Source: Tetragenococcus koreensis
GTDB lineage: Bacteria; Bacillota; Bacilli; Lactobacillales; Enterococcaceae
Direction of reading: 5' to 3'
Assembly: GCF_003795145.1 (NCBI RefSeq)
Contig: NZ_CP027786.1
Location: 124,001-188,000, forward strand
DNA: 64,000 nt
Part shown: positions 8,335 to 16,593 of the stretch, piece after piece
Layout of the letters: the number at the start of each line of letters is the position of its first letter
How positions within the stretch are numbered: position 1 is the stretch's first letter
Made by a program: the position numbers and the translations under genes
The notes under the pieces: model-generated
The model's database searches: none
What the model was told of the DNA's origin: nothing
Seen by the model: the letters and a program-made list of their open reading frames with translations, nothing else

Positions 8335-8685
8335 ATGATTTTTCTCGTTTTAGGTATTATTATTTTTGTGGTTGGGTTGATATTTTTTATTTTTCCCGCT
8401 AAAAAACAACACCTATTCTATGGATATCGTTCCTATTTAGCTACTAAAAATCTAACAAATTGGTGTTATGCACAAAAAATTAGTAGTCGATTTTTTCTAT
8501 TAATCGGCGGAATCATGCTCTTAATTGGTACAGCCTTGAAATTAACAGGGAATACAAACTTTTTCTTAATTGAAATGCTTATTATTCCGTGGTTTGTCGT
8601 TCCATTATTTGGACTGATCGAAACCAAATTACAAAAATTTGATCAAAAAACAAGAGGTGAACAACATGAACATATTAATGATTGA
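8335..8685 (+). CDS. SdpI/YhfL family membrane protein
   Basis: The 116-residue protein has three hydrophobic segments (about 2-22, 55-75 and 85-105). The FYGYRSYLATKNLTNWCYAQ stretch matches the SdpI C-terminal domain signature (YFGYRTxxSMKNxxxWxxA). Proteins of this type include the Bacillus SdpI immunity/signalling protein; many are uncharacterised. An in-frame ATG at 8293 exists, but GAGAGGAAG just before 8335 supports the later start. Its end overlaps the response-regulator start by 20 bp, so all three genes form one operon; SdpI-like proteins can work with nearby regulators. Confidence 0.7.
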   Translation: MIFLVLGIIIFVVGLIFFIFPAKKQHLFYGYRSYLATKNLTNWCYAQKISSRFFLLIGGIMLLIGTALKLTGNTNFFLIEMLIIPWFVVPLFGLIETKLQKFDQKTRGEQHEHIND

Positions 8686-9391
8686 AGATAATGAATCGGT
8701 TTGTGAAATGATGCAAATGTTTTTTCTAAATGAAGGTTGGGAAGTTGATTTTAAATATGATGGACAAGCAGGCATCGACGGCTTTTTAGAAGATCCGCAA
8801 AAGTGGGATATGATCATATTGGATCTAAACTTGCCTGAAGTGGATGGAATGGTGGTAGCTCGTAAGATTCGTGAAGTTTCTAGTACGGTGCCGTTAATTA
8901 TGCTGACAGCTAGAGATTCTGAAAGTGATCAGGTAATCGGCTTAGAAATTGGCGCAGATGATTATGTAACGAAGCCCTTTAGCCCGTTAACCTTAACTGC
9001 AAGGATGAAAGCTCTTCATCGACGTAGTGATTTGCAAAGTACGGCTTCTGAAGATACGAATACGCAAGATAATGACACAGAATTTGATGTGAAAACAGCG
9101 CATTTTCAAATGAATACGAAAACGCGAGAAGCTTATTTGATGGGAAAAGAGATCAACGATTTAACGCCTAAAGAGTTTGATTTGCTTTATACGTTAGCTA
9201 ATAAGCCACGACAAGTGTTTTCACGCGAAAAATTGCTTGAATTGGTATGGGATTATCAATATTTTGGTGACGAGCGAACGGTAGATGCACATATTAAAAA
9301 GTTACGGCAAAAGATTGAAAAGATCGGACCTCAAGTCATTCAAACGGTGTGGGGCGTCGGTTATAAGTTTGATGATTCAGGAGTTGAATAA
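8666..9391 (+). CDS. Two-component response regulator, OmpR/PhoB family
   Basis: The 241-residue protein has a receiver domain (residues 1-120) with the acidic pair E7/D8, phosphorylation site D53 in MIILDLNLPEVDG, T81 and K103 in DDYVTKPFSP. A C-terminal winged helix follows (NDLTPKEFDLLYTLANKP ... DERTVDAHIKKLRQKIE ... TVWGVGYKF). Start: an ATG at 8666 after AGAGGTGA; an in-frame ATG at 8639 lies inside the preceding gene. It overlaps the kinase gene by one base. The pair resembles YclJ/YclK of Bacillus, but the input signal is unknown. Confidence 0.92.
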   Translation: MNILMIEDNESVCEMMQMFFLNEGWEVDFKYDGQAGIDGFLEDPQKWDMIILDLNLPEVDGMVVARKIREVSSTVPLIMLTARDSESDQVIGLEIGADDYVTKPFSPLTLTARMKALHRRSDLQSTASEDTNTQDNDTEFDVKTAHFQMNTKTREAYLMGKEINDLTPKEFDLLYTLANKPRQVFSREKLLELVWDYQYFGDERTVDAHIKKLRQKIEKIGPQVIQTVWGVGYKFDDSGVE

Positions 9392-10836
9392 TGCGTTATT
9401 TATACCAACAGCTACTAGCTTTTTGGGTCGTAATCTTAGTGACGCTAGTGACGTTAGGGATTTCTTTTACCCAAATGACCAAACAAACAATCGAAGAAAA
9501 TAACTATCAGCAGCTTTTCGGTTATGCGGATGCTGTTGCAGAGGAAATTAATAGTAACCTACCCACTTCTTCATTAGAATCAGTGATCAGAAGCTCGTTA
9601 AACCAATCAGAAGCGATGCTAAATCAGCAAAACGTTCACTTTACGTTTATTACTGATTCAAGGGAAGTTATTTATCCTGTTTCGCCACCGAAACAGATTT
9701 CGTTTTCATTTAATAATTTTTGGCAGCAATTGCGCGCAGGCCAGCAGCAACAAGTGACGGCCAGCAAAAATATTTTTGGTGAAGAAGAAGCTACTTCTTA
9801 TGCGATGATTCCTTTTAACTTGGATAATGAATTTTATGGGGCGTTAATTGTGACTCAATCTGCGCAGAATGTAAAAAATTCGGTAACAGAGTTTACAAAT
9901 AATTTGCTGAAGGGGTTTGTGTTATCCGTCATTGTTGCTTTGATTATTAGCTTTTTATATGCTCAAGTTCAAGTAAGGCGAATTAATCGGATGAAAACAG
10001 CTACTAAAGAAATTGCTAGTGGAAATTTTGACAATAAGTTACCGTCTCATCATCGAGATGAATTTGATGAATTAGCTGAAGACTTCAATAAAATGACTGA
10101 CTCGTTAAAAGAATCGCAAGAAGAGGTTGATCGGCAAGAAGAGCGACGTAGACAATTTATGGCAGATGCTTCTCATGAGATGCGTACCCCTTTGACCACG
10201 ATCAATGGGCTATTAGAGGGTTTACAATACCAAGCAATTCCTGAAGATCAAAAGGACAACGCGATTCGTTTAATGAAAAATGAAACCAATCGTTTGATTC
10301 GTCTGGTCAATGAAAACTTAGACTATGAAAAAATTCGTACGAATCAAATCTCCATGGTTGTTAAAAAGTTTGATGGAACCCAAGCATTACAGTCTATATT
10401 GGTACAGATGGAGAAAAAAGCTCAAGCGGCTAATGATCAGTTAGTTTTAGAAACCACCGAAGAAGTACCGATTTTTGCGGATTATGATCGCTTTGTACAG
10501 ATTGTTGTCAATATTATCCAAAATGCGATTCAATTTACTGAAAATGGTGAAATCCGGATTAAAATTGAAAAAGGGTATTTAGAAACTATCGTTACCATCA
10601 CTGATACAGGGATCGGTATGACAGAAGACCAAGTAAATAATATCTGGGAACGTTATTATAAGATTGATCCTTCCAGAAAAAATAAAAAATTTGGTGAATC
10701 TGGTTTAGGTTTACCTATTGTGCAACAGCTAGTCAACATGCATAAAGGGAAAATTGAAGTATATAGTCAGCCAAATGAGGGGACTACTTTTACTATTACT
10801 TTCCCTGATACAGATCCAGATAAAGAAATTGAATAA
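9391..10836 (+). CDS. Sensor histidine kinase (YclK-like)
   Basis: The 481-residue membrane kinase shows TM1 at about 8-28, an extracytoplasmic sensor region 30-170, TM2 174-193, HAMP 193-245, and HisKA with His262 in ADASHEMRTPLTTI. The HATPase domain follows, with N box NIIQNAIQF, G1 DTGIGM and G2 GESGLGLPIV. It should phosphorylate the response regulator encoded just upstream. The N-terminus (MRYLYQQLLAFW...) recalls YclK of Firmicutes. A long hairpin terminator follows. Confidence 0.92.
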   Translation: MRYLYQQLLAFWVVILVTLVTLGISFTQMTKQTIEENNYQQLFGYADAVAEEINSNLPTSSLESVIRSSLNQSEAMLNQQNVHFTFITDSREVIYPVSPPKQISFSFNNFWQQLRAGQQQQVTASKNIFGEEEATSYAMIPFNLDNEFYGALIVTQSAQNVKNSVTEFTNNLLKGFVLSVIVALIISFLYAQVQVRRINRMKTATKEIASGNFDNKLPSHHRDEFDELAEDFNKMTDSLKESQEEVDRQEERRRQFMADASHEMRTPLTTINGLLEGLQYQAIPEDQKDNAIRLMKNETNRLIRLVNENLDYEKIRTNQISMVVKKFDGTQALQSILVQMEKKAQAANDQLVLETTEEVPIFADYDRFVQIVVNIIQNAIQFTENGEIRIKIEKGYLETIVTITDTGIGMTEDQVNNIWERYYKIDPSRKNKKFGESGLGLPIVQQLVNMHKGKIEVYSQPNEGTTFTITFPDTDPDKEIE

Positions 10837-10865
10837 TTGGGATTATGATATAAGCAAAAACAAAA

Positions 10866-10948
10866 AATATCCGAACTATAGAGAGATTACTCGTCGCAAA
10901 GTTACGACAGTTAGCAAATCTCATCAAATATAGCTCGGATATTTTATT
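10866..10948 (+). terminator. Long branched terminator after the kinase gene
   Basis: The outer arms AATATCCGA (10866) and TCGGATATT enclose inner pairs (GAGATT/AATCTC and CGTCG/CGACAG), followed by T-rich sequence. Confidence 0.7.
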
Positions 10949-11009
10949 ATTAAAAAAGACTTACAACAGCCCTATGAAAATAGTTAATTGCTAATTCAAA
11001 AGGTCATTT

Positions 11010-11498
11010 TTAAAAAATCTCATCAATACTGGGGGAATGAAGTAAATTTTCATTTTCGCTAAATAGCAGTATACGCAAAGAGTATTTTTGTGTAAGTTGC
11101 TGACAGAAATTTAAAAGCCACTGCATTTGGCTAACAGTCATAGAATCAAAACAATCGTGAAGATAAATAATAGGCGTTTCTTTTAATAAAAGGTGAGCAA
11201 ATTGTAATTTTATTTTATCAAGTTGAGAAAGTACTTTTTTTTGTTTAGTAAAAATTCTGGGGTTGATATCGGCCAACTTAATATAAGTTAAAAGTTTGGG
11301 CCGCTTGGTTTTATCTACACCTAAAAGTAAGTTTTCTCTTAATGACAAATAAGGAAGTTGTTCCCAATCACCTATAATCTCACCAATCACAGGCTTGGAA
11401 CGTTTATTTTGTTGTTTAAAAAAATTCTTTTTATAAGTTTCTGTGGAAACCAGGTAAAAGCCAACGGGTAGTTGCTCTACATGAATTGTTTGTGTCAC
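11010..11498 (-). CDS. ABC ATPase-like protein without Walker A
   Basis: The 162-residue protein looks like the second half of an ABC ATPase. There is a Q-loop-like IGDWEQLPYLSLRENLLL, a worn signature (VLSQLDKIKLQFAHLLL in place of LSGGxxQRxxxARAL) and a worn Walker B (ETPIIYLHDCFDSM). No P-loop (GxxGxGKST) is present; the N-terminus starts directly with a beta-strand-like region. It should not hydrolyse ATP by itself. It starts with GTG and overlaps the stop of the permease gene (GTGA), so the two are translationally coupled. It may be a decayed or purely structural subunit. Confidence 0.6.
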   Translation of the reverse strand: MTQTIHVEQLPVGFYLVSTETYKKNFFKQQNKRSKPVIGEIIGDWEQLPYLSLRENLLLGVDKTKRPKLLTYIKLADINPRIFTKQKKVLSQLDKIKLQFAHLLLKETPIIYLHDCFDSMTVSQMQWLLNFCQQLTQKYSLRILLFSENENLLHSPSIDEIF

Positions 11499-12232
11499 AA
11501 TTTATGCCTCCAATAGTGATGAATGCCAATTGCACTGATTTGAATTGGAAAAATGAACAAAACAAAGTTTCGGATTGTTTGTCCAAGTGCCATGAAAAGA
11601 ATTTTTGCCCATTCTTTACTGGGCAGCAAGACTGACTGGATAAGTGCTTGGTTTGTTCGAGGAAAACGGACCACCAGATGGTCTAGATTCTCCGAGTCAA
11701 ATTGTTCAGTAACCGTTTGTGTCCCATTAAGTGATTCAATAATTTTTAAATGCAACTGTAGAATAATTCCGACAAAAAAACGTTGAAAAACCATTGTAGC
11801 AATAGTAAAAATTAAAATAAAAACAAGTAATGGAAAGAATGTTTCTAATAGATTAAAACGGACCCAGGAAAGCGTGCTGCTACCTGAACGTTTCCAGATA
11901 AGAAATTCTTTTTCTCTAACCATTTGACAAGTGAAAAAATAAATTAAAAATACAGCAGCAAATGATAGAGTGGCTGCTCTTTTGATTAGACTATAATAGC
12001 GATTGACAGCTTCAGTCGGTTCTTGAATAGAAGTTAAGATGCTTTGTTTTTCTAGCGAATATCCAGAAGAAGTAAGTAAATCTTCTATATGGCTATATAT
12101 ATAAGGCAATGAAATTTTTAAACTATCGATGACAAATAATAAAACGAATGAAATCGCTAGAAAAAAGATATAAAAAGCAGTCATACGTCGATGATATTTT
12201 AAACTAGCTAAAGCAATTTTAGAAAAAGACAT
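11495..12232 (-). CDS. FtsX-like ABC transporter permease, small
   Basis: The 245-residue membrane protein starts with a cytoplasmic helix and TM1 (MTAFYIFFLAISFVLLFVI), then an extracellular segment and three more membrane segments (about 90-110, 140-165, 215-235). This is the MacB/FtsX four-helix pattern, with KEFLIWKRSGSS after TM2 resembling the FtsX coupling motif. I chose ATG 12232 since AGAAGG lies 8 bases upstream; a GTG at 12241 overlaps that site. Its partner is the ATPase-like gene overlapping downstream. Substrate unknown. Confidence 0.6.
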   Translation of the reverse strand: MSFSKIALASLKYHRRMTAFYIFFLAISFVLLFVIDSLKISLPYIYSHIEDLLTSSGYSLEKQSILTSIQEPTEAVNRYYSLIKRAATLSFAAVFLIYFFTCQMVREKEFLIWKRSGSSTLSWVRFNLLETFFPLLVFILIFTIATMVFQRFFVGIILQLHLKIIESLNGTQTVTEQFDSENLDHLVVRFPRTNQALIQSVLLPSKEWAKILFMALGQTIRNFVLFIFPIQISAIGIHHYWRHKL

Positions 12233-12297
12233 ATTTATCACCTTCTTAATTCTAGTATATAAAATGAGTTTGAAAAAAATATGAATATCTTATAGTG

Positions 12298-12346
12298 AAA
12301 AAAAGAAAAAGGTCACCGGCGTCTCTAAAATGACGTCGATGACCTT
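12298..12346 (-). terminator. Original ltaS terminator, now detached from ltaS
   Basis: Read on the minus strand, AAGGTCATCGACGTC and GACGCCGGTGACCTT form a 15-bp stem around ATTTTAGA, followed by TTTCTTTTTTT. It abuts the 5' end of the group II intron (5' exon ends CTTT at 12350). Without the intron it would lie about 10 bp behind the ltaS stop codon. Confidence 0.8.
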
Positions 12347-12865
12347 CTTTGTGCGCTCGGCATGGGCGATAACTTGGTGGTGAAAGTCCACTACAGGCTT
12401 GGCAGTAGGAACTGTTAGCCAAAAGCAAGGGTGTCCATCGCGAGGTGGAATCTGAAGGAAGCTGGAGGCAAACACTCGCACTGACGAACAGGAACTTCAT
12501 AAGAAGGCTGGATTGGGACGGATGAGCTTGCAAAACAAAGCAAAGTCCGATACTGCCCGAATCCTATCCAGTAAATGAAGCAGTGAGATGAGTGGAAGGT
12601 GATCGCGCCTTACCCGAGGAGGTCTATCGAGCGAATGCAATCAATCGTAGTAACAACGAATCGATAGAAGTCAGCCGAGGTCATAGTAGTATCTTACGAT
12701 ACGAAGGACTGAACAATAATAACTTTGAAGTAAACAAGGAGGTGGATGTGCTCACCAGGACCGCAGCCAATACCGTGGTAAAGACCGAGAGGTAGCTCAC
12801 TCATGGAGGGATAAGCTGGAAGCAAAAGAGGAAATGAGGAGCGCGTAAGGGAGCACGACAATCAA

Positions 12866-13726
12866 ATGAAGAACCAAAGTGGCTATCCATTAATGGACGA
12901 ACTCGTAAGTTCGATGAATATTGATCGAGCCATCGAGAAAGTAAAGAAGAACAAAGGAGCACCAGGCATCGATGAGATGACCGTATTTGAAATCAAGGAA
13001 CATCTAAACAAATACCGACAACCTTTTGTTCAAAAACTGAAAGAAGGGACTTATCGTCCTCAGCCCACCAAACGGGTAGAGATTGATAAGAAAGACGGCA
13101 AGAAACGAAAGTTGAGTATTCCTGTCGTACGAGACCGCGTGGTACAACAGATGATTTTACAAGTCATTACCCCTTTGATCGACCCGACCTTTTCTAAAAA
13201 CAGTTATGGATTTAGACCTGGAAAGAATTGCCAACAGGCAATCGATCAAGCAGGAAAATATTATGAAGAAGGCTACAATGTGGTCGTGGATTGTGACTTA
13301 AAAAGTTATTTCGACACCATCAATCATCAGAAACTAATGCATCGTATGCAATGGTATATCGCTGATAAAGAAATCCTTCAATTAATCTGGAATTTTCTCA
13401 ATGCGGGCGTACTAGACGGGGAAATTATCCGTTCTACACCTCAAGGAGCCCAACAGGGCAGCCCCTTATCTCCACTTTTAGCCAACGTCTATCTTGACCA
13501 ACTAGATAAGGAACTCGAAAAGAGAGGGCATCGTTTTATCCGCTACGCCGACGATTTTATCGTGCTAGTACAAAGTGAACGAGCCGCCCAAAGGGTTCAA
13601 GAAAGTGTCACCCAGTTCCTGGAAGGAAAGTTACGACTCACGGTAAACCAAGAGAAGAGCCAAATTGTAAAGGCGCATCAATTGGAATACCTCGGATTCC
13701 GTCTGAGGAAAGATAAGGGAAAGTAA
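12866..13726 (+). pseudogene. ltrA: Group II intron reverse transcriptase, RT part (frame broken)
   Basis: This ORF gives 286 residues with the reverse-transcriptase blocks in order: KNKGAPGIDEMTV, RRVEI-like KRVEIDKKDGKKRKL, IPVVRDRVVQQMI, NSYGFRPGKN, DLKSYFDTINH, TPQGAQQGSPLSPLLANVYLD and the catalytic box RYADDFIVL. It stops at TAA 13724 just after LEYLGFRLRKDKGK. Reading one base earlier from 13723 continues the protein without a break to 14136, so one base has been lost near 13715-13722. The full protein would have about 423 residues. Either the copy is dead, or it needs -1 frameshifting or a helper in trans. Confidence 0.85.
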
Positions 13727-14136
13727 AGAGCCGGCCCACAGCGTCGGCCAAACAAAAGTTCAAGAGACAGTTAAAGAAACTGACCAATCGGAAAAGATCG
13801 GGAAGCCTAGACGAAATTATCTCATCGATCAATCAATATACGCAAGGTTGGATTAACTATTATAAGAAAGGGGAACTAAAGGCTTTCTTAGCGAAACAAA
13901 TGACCCACTTACGTAGAAGATTGCGCGCCCTTATTTGGAAAAGATGGAAGAAAGTGTCAACAAAATATCGACAACTGAAAGCAAGAGGGGCTTCTCACAG
14001 AGAAGCCATGACTTATGCAAATAGTCGAAAATCGTATTGGCGTATTTCCGAGTCTAAACTACTCCACCGAATCTTTACGAAAGAAAAATTCAAACAATGG
14101 AAACTCAAGGATTTCAATGAAATCCTTGAGAAATAA
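13723..14136 (+). pseudogene. Group II intron maturase, thumb/X domain part
   Basis: This is the continuation of the reverse transcriptase in the -1 frame: SRPTASAKQKFKRQLKKLT, then DEIISSINQYTQGWINYYKKG (the conserved maturase X-domain helix) and a basic C-terminus ending LKDFNEILEK. Its own first ATG is at 13900, so on its own it would lack most of the thumb. The last codons carry a perfect 12-bp inverted repeat CTCAAGGATTTC/GAAATCCTTGAG (14104-14130), likely part of the intron RNA fold. Confidence 0.8.
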
Positions 14137-14232
14137 GCTTAAATTATTGAACCGCCGTATACGGAACCGTACGTACGGTGGTGTGAGAGGACGATGAATG
14201 AAATAATCATTCATCTCCTACTCGATTAAACG

Positions 14233-16377
14233 CTATTCTTCATTTTCGTTTTCTTCTTCTTCTAACTGTTCACGTACTTCAGGGTTATACTCTTGATACG
14301 TTTTTGTTTCATATTCATCGACGGTTGATTCATCATCATTTTCTGAATAGATACTGGTTGATTTATCGCCCAGCTCTTCTTCTTTCTTATGCAGACGTTC
14401 GTCAATGTCTTGGTAATCATAATCATTAGGGTCAATTGGGTCAAGGCCGCTACCAGTGTGGAAACGAAGCAAGTCACCTTGCGTTACTTTATCTGAAGTT
14501 TCCAGCTGTTTATTAACATTGTCTTGTAACTCTTTGATCGTTGCTTCTTGTTCTTCTGTTGGTGACTCGATAGCTTCACCTGTTTCATTATCATAAACAG
14601 TTCCTGAATAGTTTGTATAATCAGGCGTTACAAAGGAGCCGTTACGGAAAGCAGCGATGTCTTGATGCTCATCTGATAATAAATCTTGTCCCATTTGGAT
14701 GTAATTTTCGGTATCTACTCCTAATAGATGCATGAGTGTAGGCATTGCGTCGACTTCACCGCCGTACGTATGGTTCACACCACCTTTATCTTGACCAGGA
14801 ATGTGAATCATATAAGGAACACGTTGCATTTGAGCATTATCGTATTCATCCCATTCGGAACTATCTTTGCCTAGTAATTCTGCCAAGTTTTCATTACGTC
14901 CGTCAGAAATACCATAGTGGTCTCCGTATAAAACAATTACTGAATCATCATATAGACCAGATTCTTTTAAATAGTCGAAGAATTCTTCAACAGCTGTATC
15001 CAAGTAATTAGCCGTAGCAAAGTAGCCATTGATAGTTTCATCCGGTGTATTCGCTTGTGGGAATCCAGCTTCCTCATCGGTAAACTCAGCATAAGGGTAG
15101 TGGTTTGACACAGCGACAAATTTCGAATAAAACGGTTGTTGCAAGTGTTCTAAATATTGGATAGATTGTTCAAAGAATGGTTTGTCATGTAATCCATATT
15201 GGAATGAATTCTCGTCATTGACGTCATAATAACTTCCATCAAAAAAGTAGTCATAACCGAAATGCTTATAGACTTCATTACGATTCCAAAAGTTTCCGGC
15301 ATTTCCATGAAAGACCGCGGAATCATAGCCTTTTTCTTGATTTAAAATGTTGGGTGCTGATTCAAAGGTGTTTTTTCCACCAAATTGGGTGAAAAAGGAC
15401 CCTTGGTTTAAACCAAATAATGAATTATCCATTAATGTTTCAGCATCACTTGTTTTACCAGCAGCTACTTGATGGAAGAAGTTATCAAAGCTAAAGGTAC
15501 TATCGTCATGAAATAGACTGTTGATAAACGGCATTACTTCGTGTTTTTCGCCATTTTCATCTTCTAATTCGTAATCAATTAAGAATTGTTGCACGCTTTC
15601 CAAATGAATATAAATGACGTTTTTGTCTTCTGCCATACCAAAATATTCATCATTAGGTTCGGCATAGTGATCACTGACGTAATCTTCAACTTCGTCCATG
15701 TCGTTGGGGCTTGCTTGGGCCCGGACTTGCGTGGTTTGATAAGTTTGGACAGCATCATAAGCGGTAAAGGCATTGATACCTAGATACTTAACTAGATAAT
15801 CACGTGAAAAAGTACGGGTTAATAATCCTGAGCGGTCAGTTTCCGCTAAAAATAAGTTACCAGAAAACACCATCACAGCTAAAGCTGTTACTGCTAAAGC
15901 TGTTCTAGCTCGAACAGGGCGTTTATCTAGCCTGATTTTTTTCATACCCAGCGCAACTGCTAAAATAATAAAATCAATAAAGTAGAGGAGATCGCTAAAT
16001 TTTAATAATTCCAGTGTACTACCAGCTAAACCTCCGGCAACTTTGCCAGCGCCTAAAATCGTATTAATAGTAATAAAATCAGTAAACTCACGATAATAAG
16101 CGACATTTGCAAAAAGCAAGATCGTGGCTAAGAAATAAATAAAAAGCATGGCAAAATAGGATGCTTTTGTTCTTCTTATATATAAAGCAATGGATAATAA
16201 GAATAAGGTTGTTGCTATCGGGTTAATCAACAGAATAAAATATTGAATCGCACTGTCGACCCCTAAATTAAATTCTGTAAAATAAGCAAAGATATTTTTA
16301 GCCCAAAGCAGCAGTGCTAATAGACCAAAAAAGCCTAACCTCGTATTTAGAAGATTCGGTATTTTTATGTTCTTCAA
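14233..16377 (-). CDS. ltaS: Lipoteichoic acid synthase (LtaS family)
   Basis: The protein polymerises glycerol phosphate from phosphatidylglycerol onto a glycolipid anchor at the outer face of the membrane. Five N-terminal membrane helices are followed by an extracellular sulfatase-fold domain: NVIYIHLESVQQF (metal ligand Glu), AAGKTSDAETLMDNSLFG (catalytic Thr), FHGNAGNFWNR and YGDHYGISDGRN. A long acidic tail (YDYQDIDERLHKKEEELGD ... LEEEENENEE) ends it. The frame is open to 16497, but a TTGACA-17-TAAAAT promoter lies inside that extension. A TTG at 16377 with GTGAGGA upstream gives 714 residues and the family start KNIKIPNLLNTRLGFF. Confidence 0.88.
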   Translation of the reverse strand: MKNIKIPNLLNTRLGFFGLLALLLWAKNIFAYFTEFNLGVDSAIQYFILLINPIATTLFLLSIALYIRRTKASYFAMLFIYFLATILLFANVAYYREFTDFITINTILGAGKVAGGLAGSTLELLKFSDLLYFIDFIILAVALGMKKIRLDKRPVRARTALAVTALAVMVFSGNLFLAETDRSGLLTRTFSRDYLVKYLGINAFTAYDAVQTYQTTQVRAQASPNDMDEVEDYVSDHYAEPNDEYFGMAEDKNVIYIHLESVQQFLIDYELEDENGEKHEVMPFINSLFHDDSTFSFDNFFHQVAAGKTSDAETLMDNSLFGLNQGSFFTQFGGKNTFESAPNILNQEKGYDSAVFHGNAGNFWNRNEVYKHFGYDYFFDGSYYDVNDENSFQYGLHDKPFFEQSIQYLEHLQQPFYSKFVAVSNHYPYAEFTDEEAGFPQANTPDETINGYFATANYLDTAVEEFFDYLKESGLYDDSVIVLYGDHYGISDGRNENLAELLGKDSSEWDEYDNAQMQRVPYMIHIPGQDKGGVNHTYGGEVDAMPTLMHLLGVDTENYIQMGQDLLSDEHQDIAAFRNGSFVTPDYTNYSGTVYDNETGEAIESPTEEQEATIKELQDNVNKQLETSDKVTQGDLLRFHTGSGLDPIDPNDYDYQDIDERLHKKEEELGDKSTSIYSENDDESTVDEYETKTYQEYNPEVREQLEEEENENEE

Positions 16378-16444
16378 AAGTTTGTTCCTCACTTTCTGGC
16401 GTACCTCATGAAAATAATATGCATCATTTTCATTCATCAGTAAC

Positions 16445-16473
16445 ATTTTACTAAGTCCCTGTATGACTGTCAA
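16445..16473 (-). promoter_or_regulatory. ltaS promoter
   Basis: On the minus strand TTGACA (16468-16473) and TAAAAT (16445-16450) are exactly 17 bp apart. The predicted start near 16438 excludes any upstream start codon of ltaS. Confidence 0.65.
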
Positions 16474-16593
16474 TAAAATCGGAAATGAGAGGATCAAATT
16501 AAGTTTTTCTTATCAATTTTTTCCTGAAAGACAAAAAAAGTAGGATTTGATATACTTAACTATAAGAAAAGAATAGGATGAATAGGTGAATAC

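Larger units (their letters stand above)
12351..14226 (+). mobile_element. Group II intron (class C-like), about 1.88 kb
   Basis: The 5' end is GTGCGCTCGG. The next 500 bp are GC-richer structured RNA without a good ORF. An intron-encoded reverse transcriptase sits in domain IV. Domain V (about 14149-14183) contains GCCGTATACGGAACCGTACG and then TACGGTGGTGTGAGAGG. A domain VI hairpin GATGAATGA/TCATTCATC follows, and the 3' end is CTACTCGAT. The element lies immediately behind a terminator hairpin in the TTCTTT tract, the target preference known for class C introns. It is inserted antisense to ltaS. The exact ends are inferred from consensus. Confidence 0.85.

Noticed and set aside
10866-10948. 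Regulatory RNA behind the kinase gene
   Set aside because: The branched hairpin ends in T-rich sequence right behind a stop codon, so an intrinsic terminator explains it.
12252-12795. Open frames of 63-93 codons near the intron 5' end
   Set aside because: They fall in structured domains of the group II intron RNA and resemble no protein.
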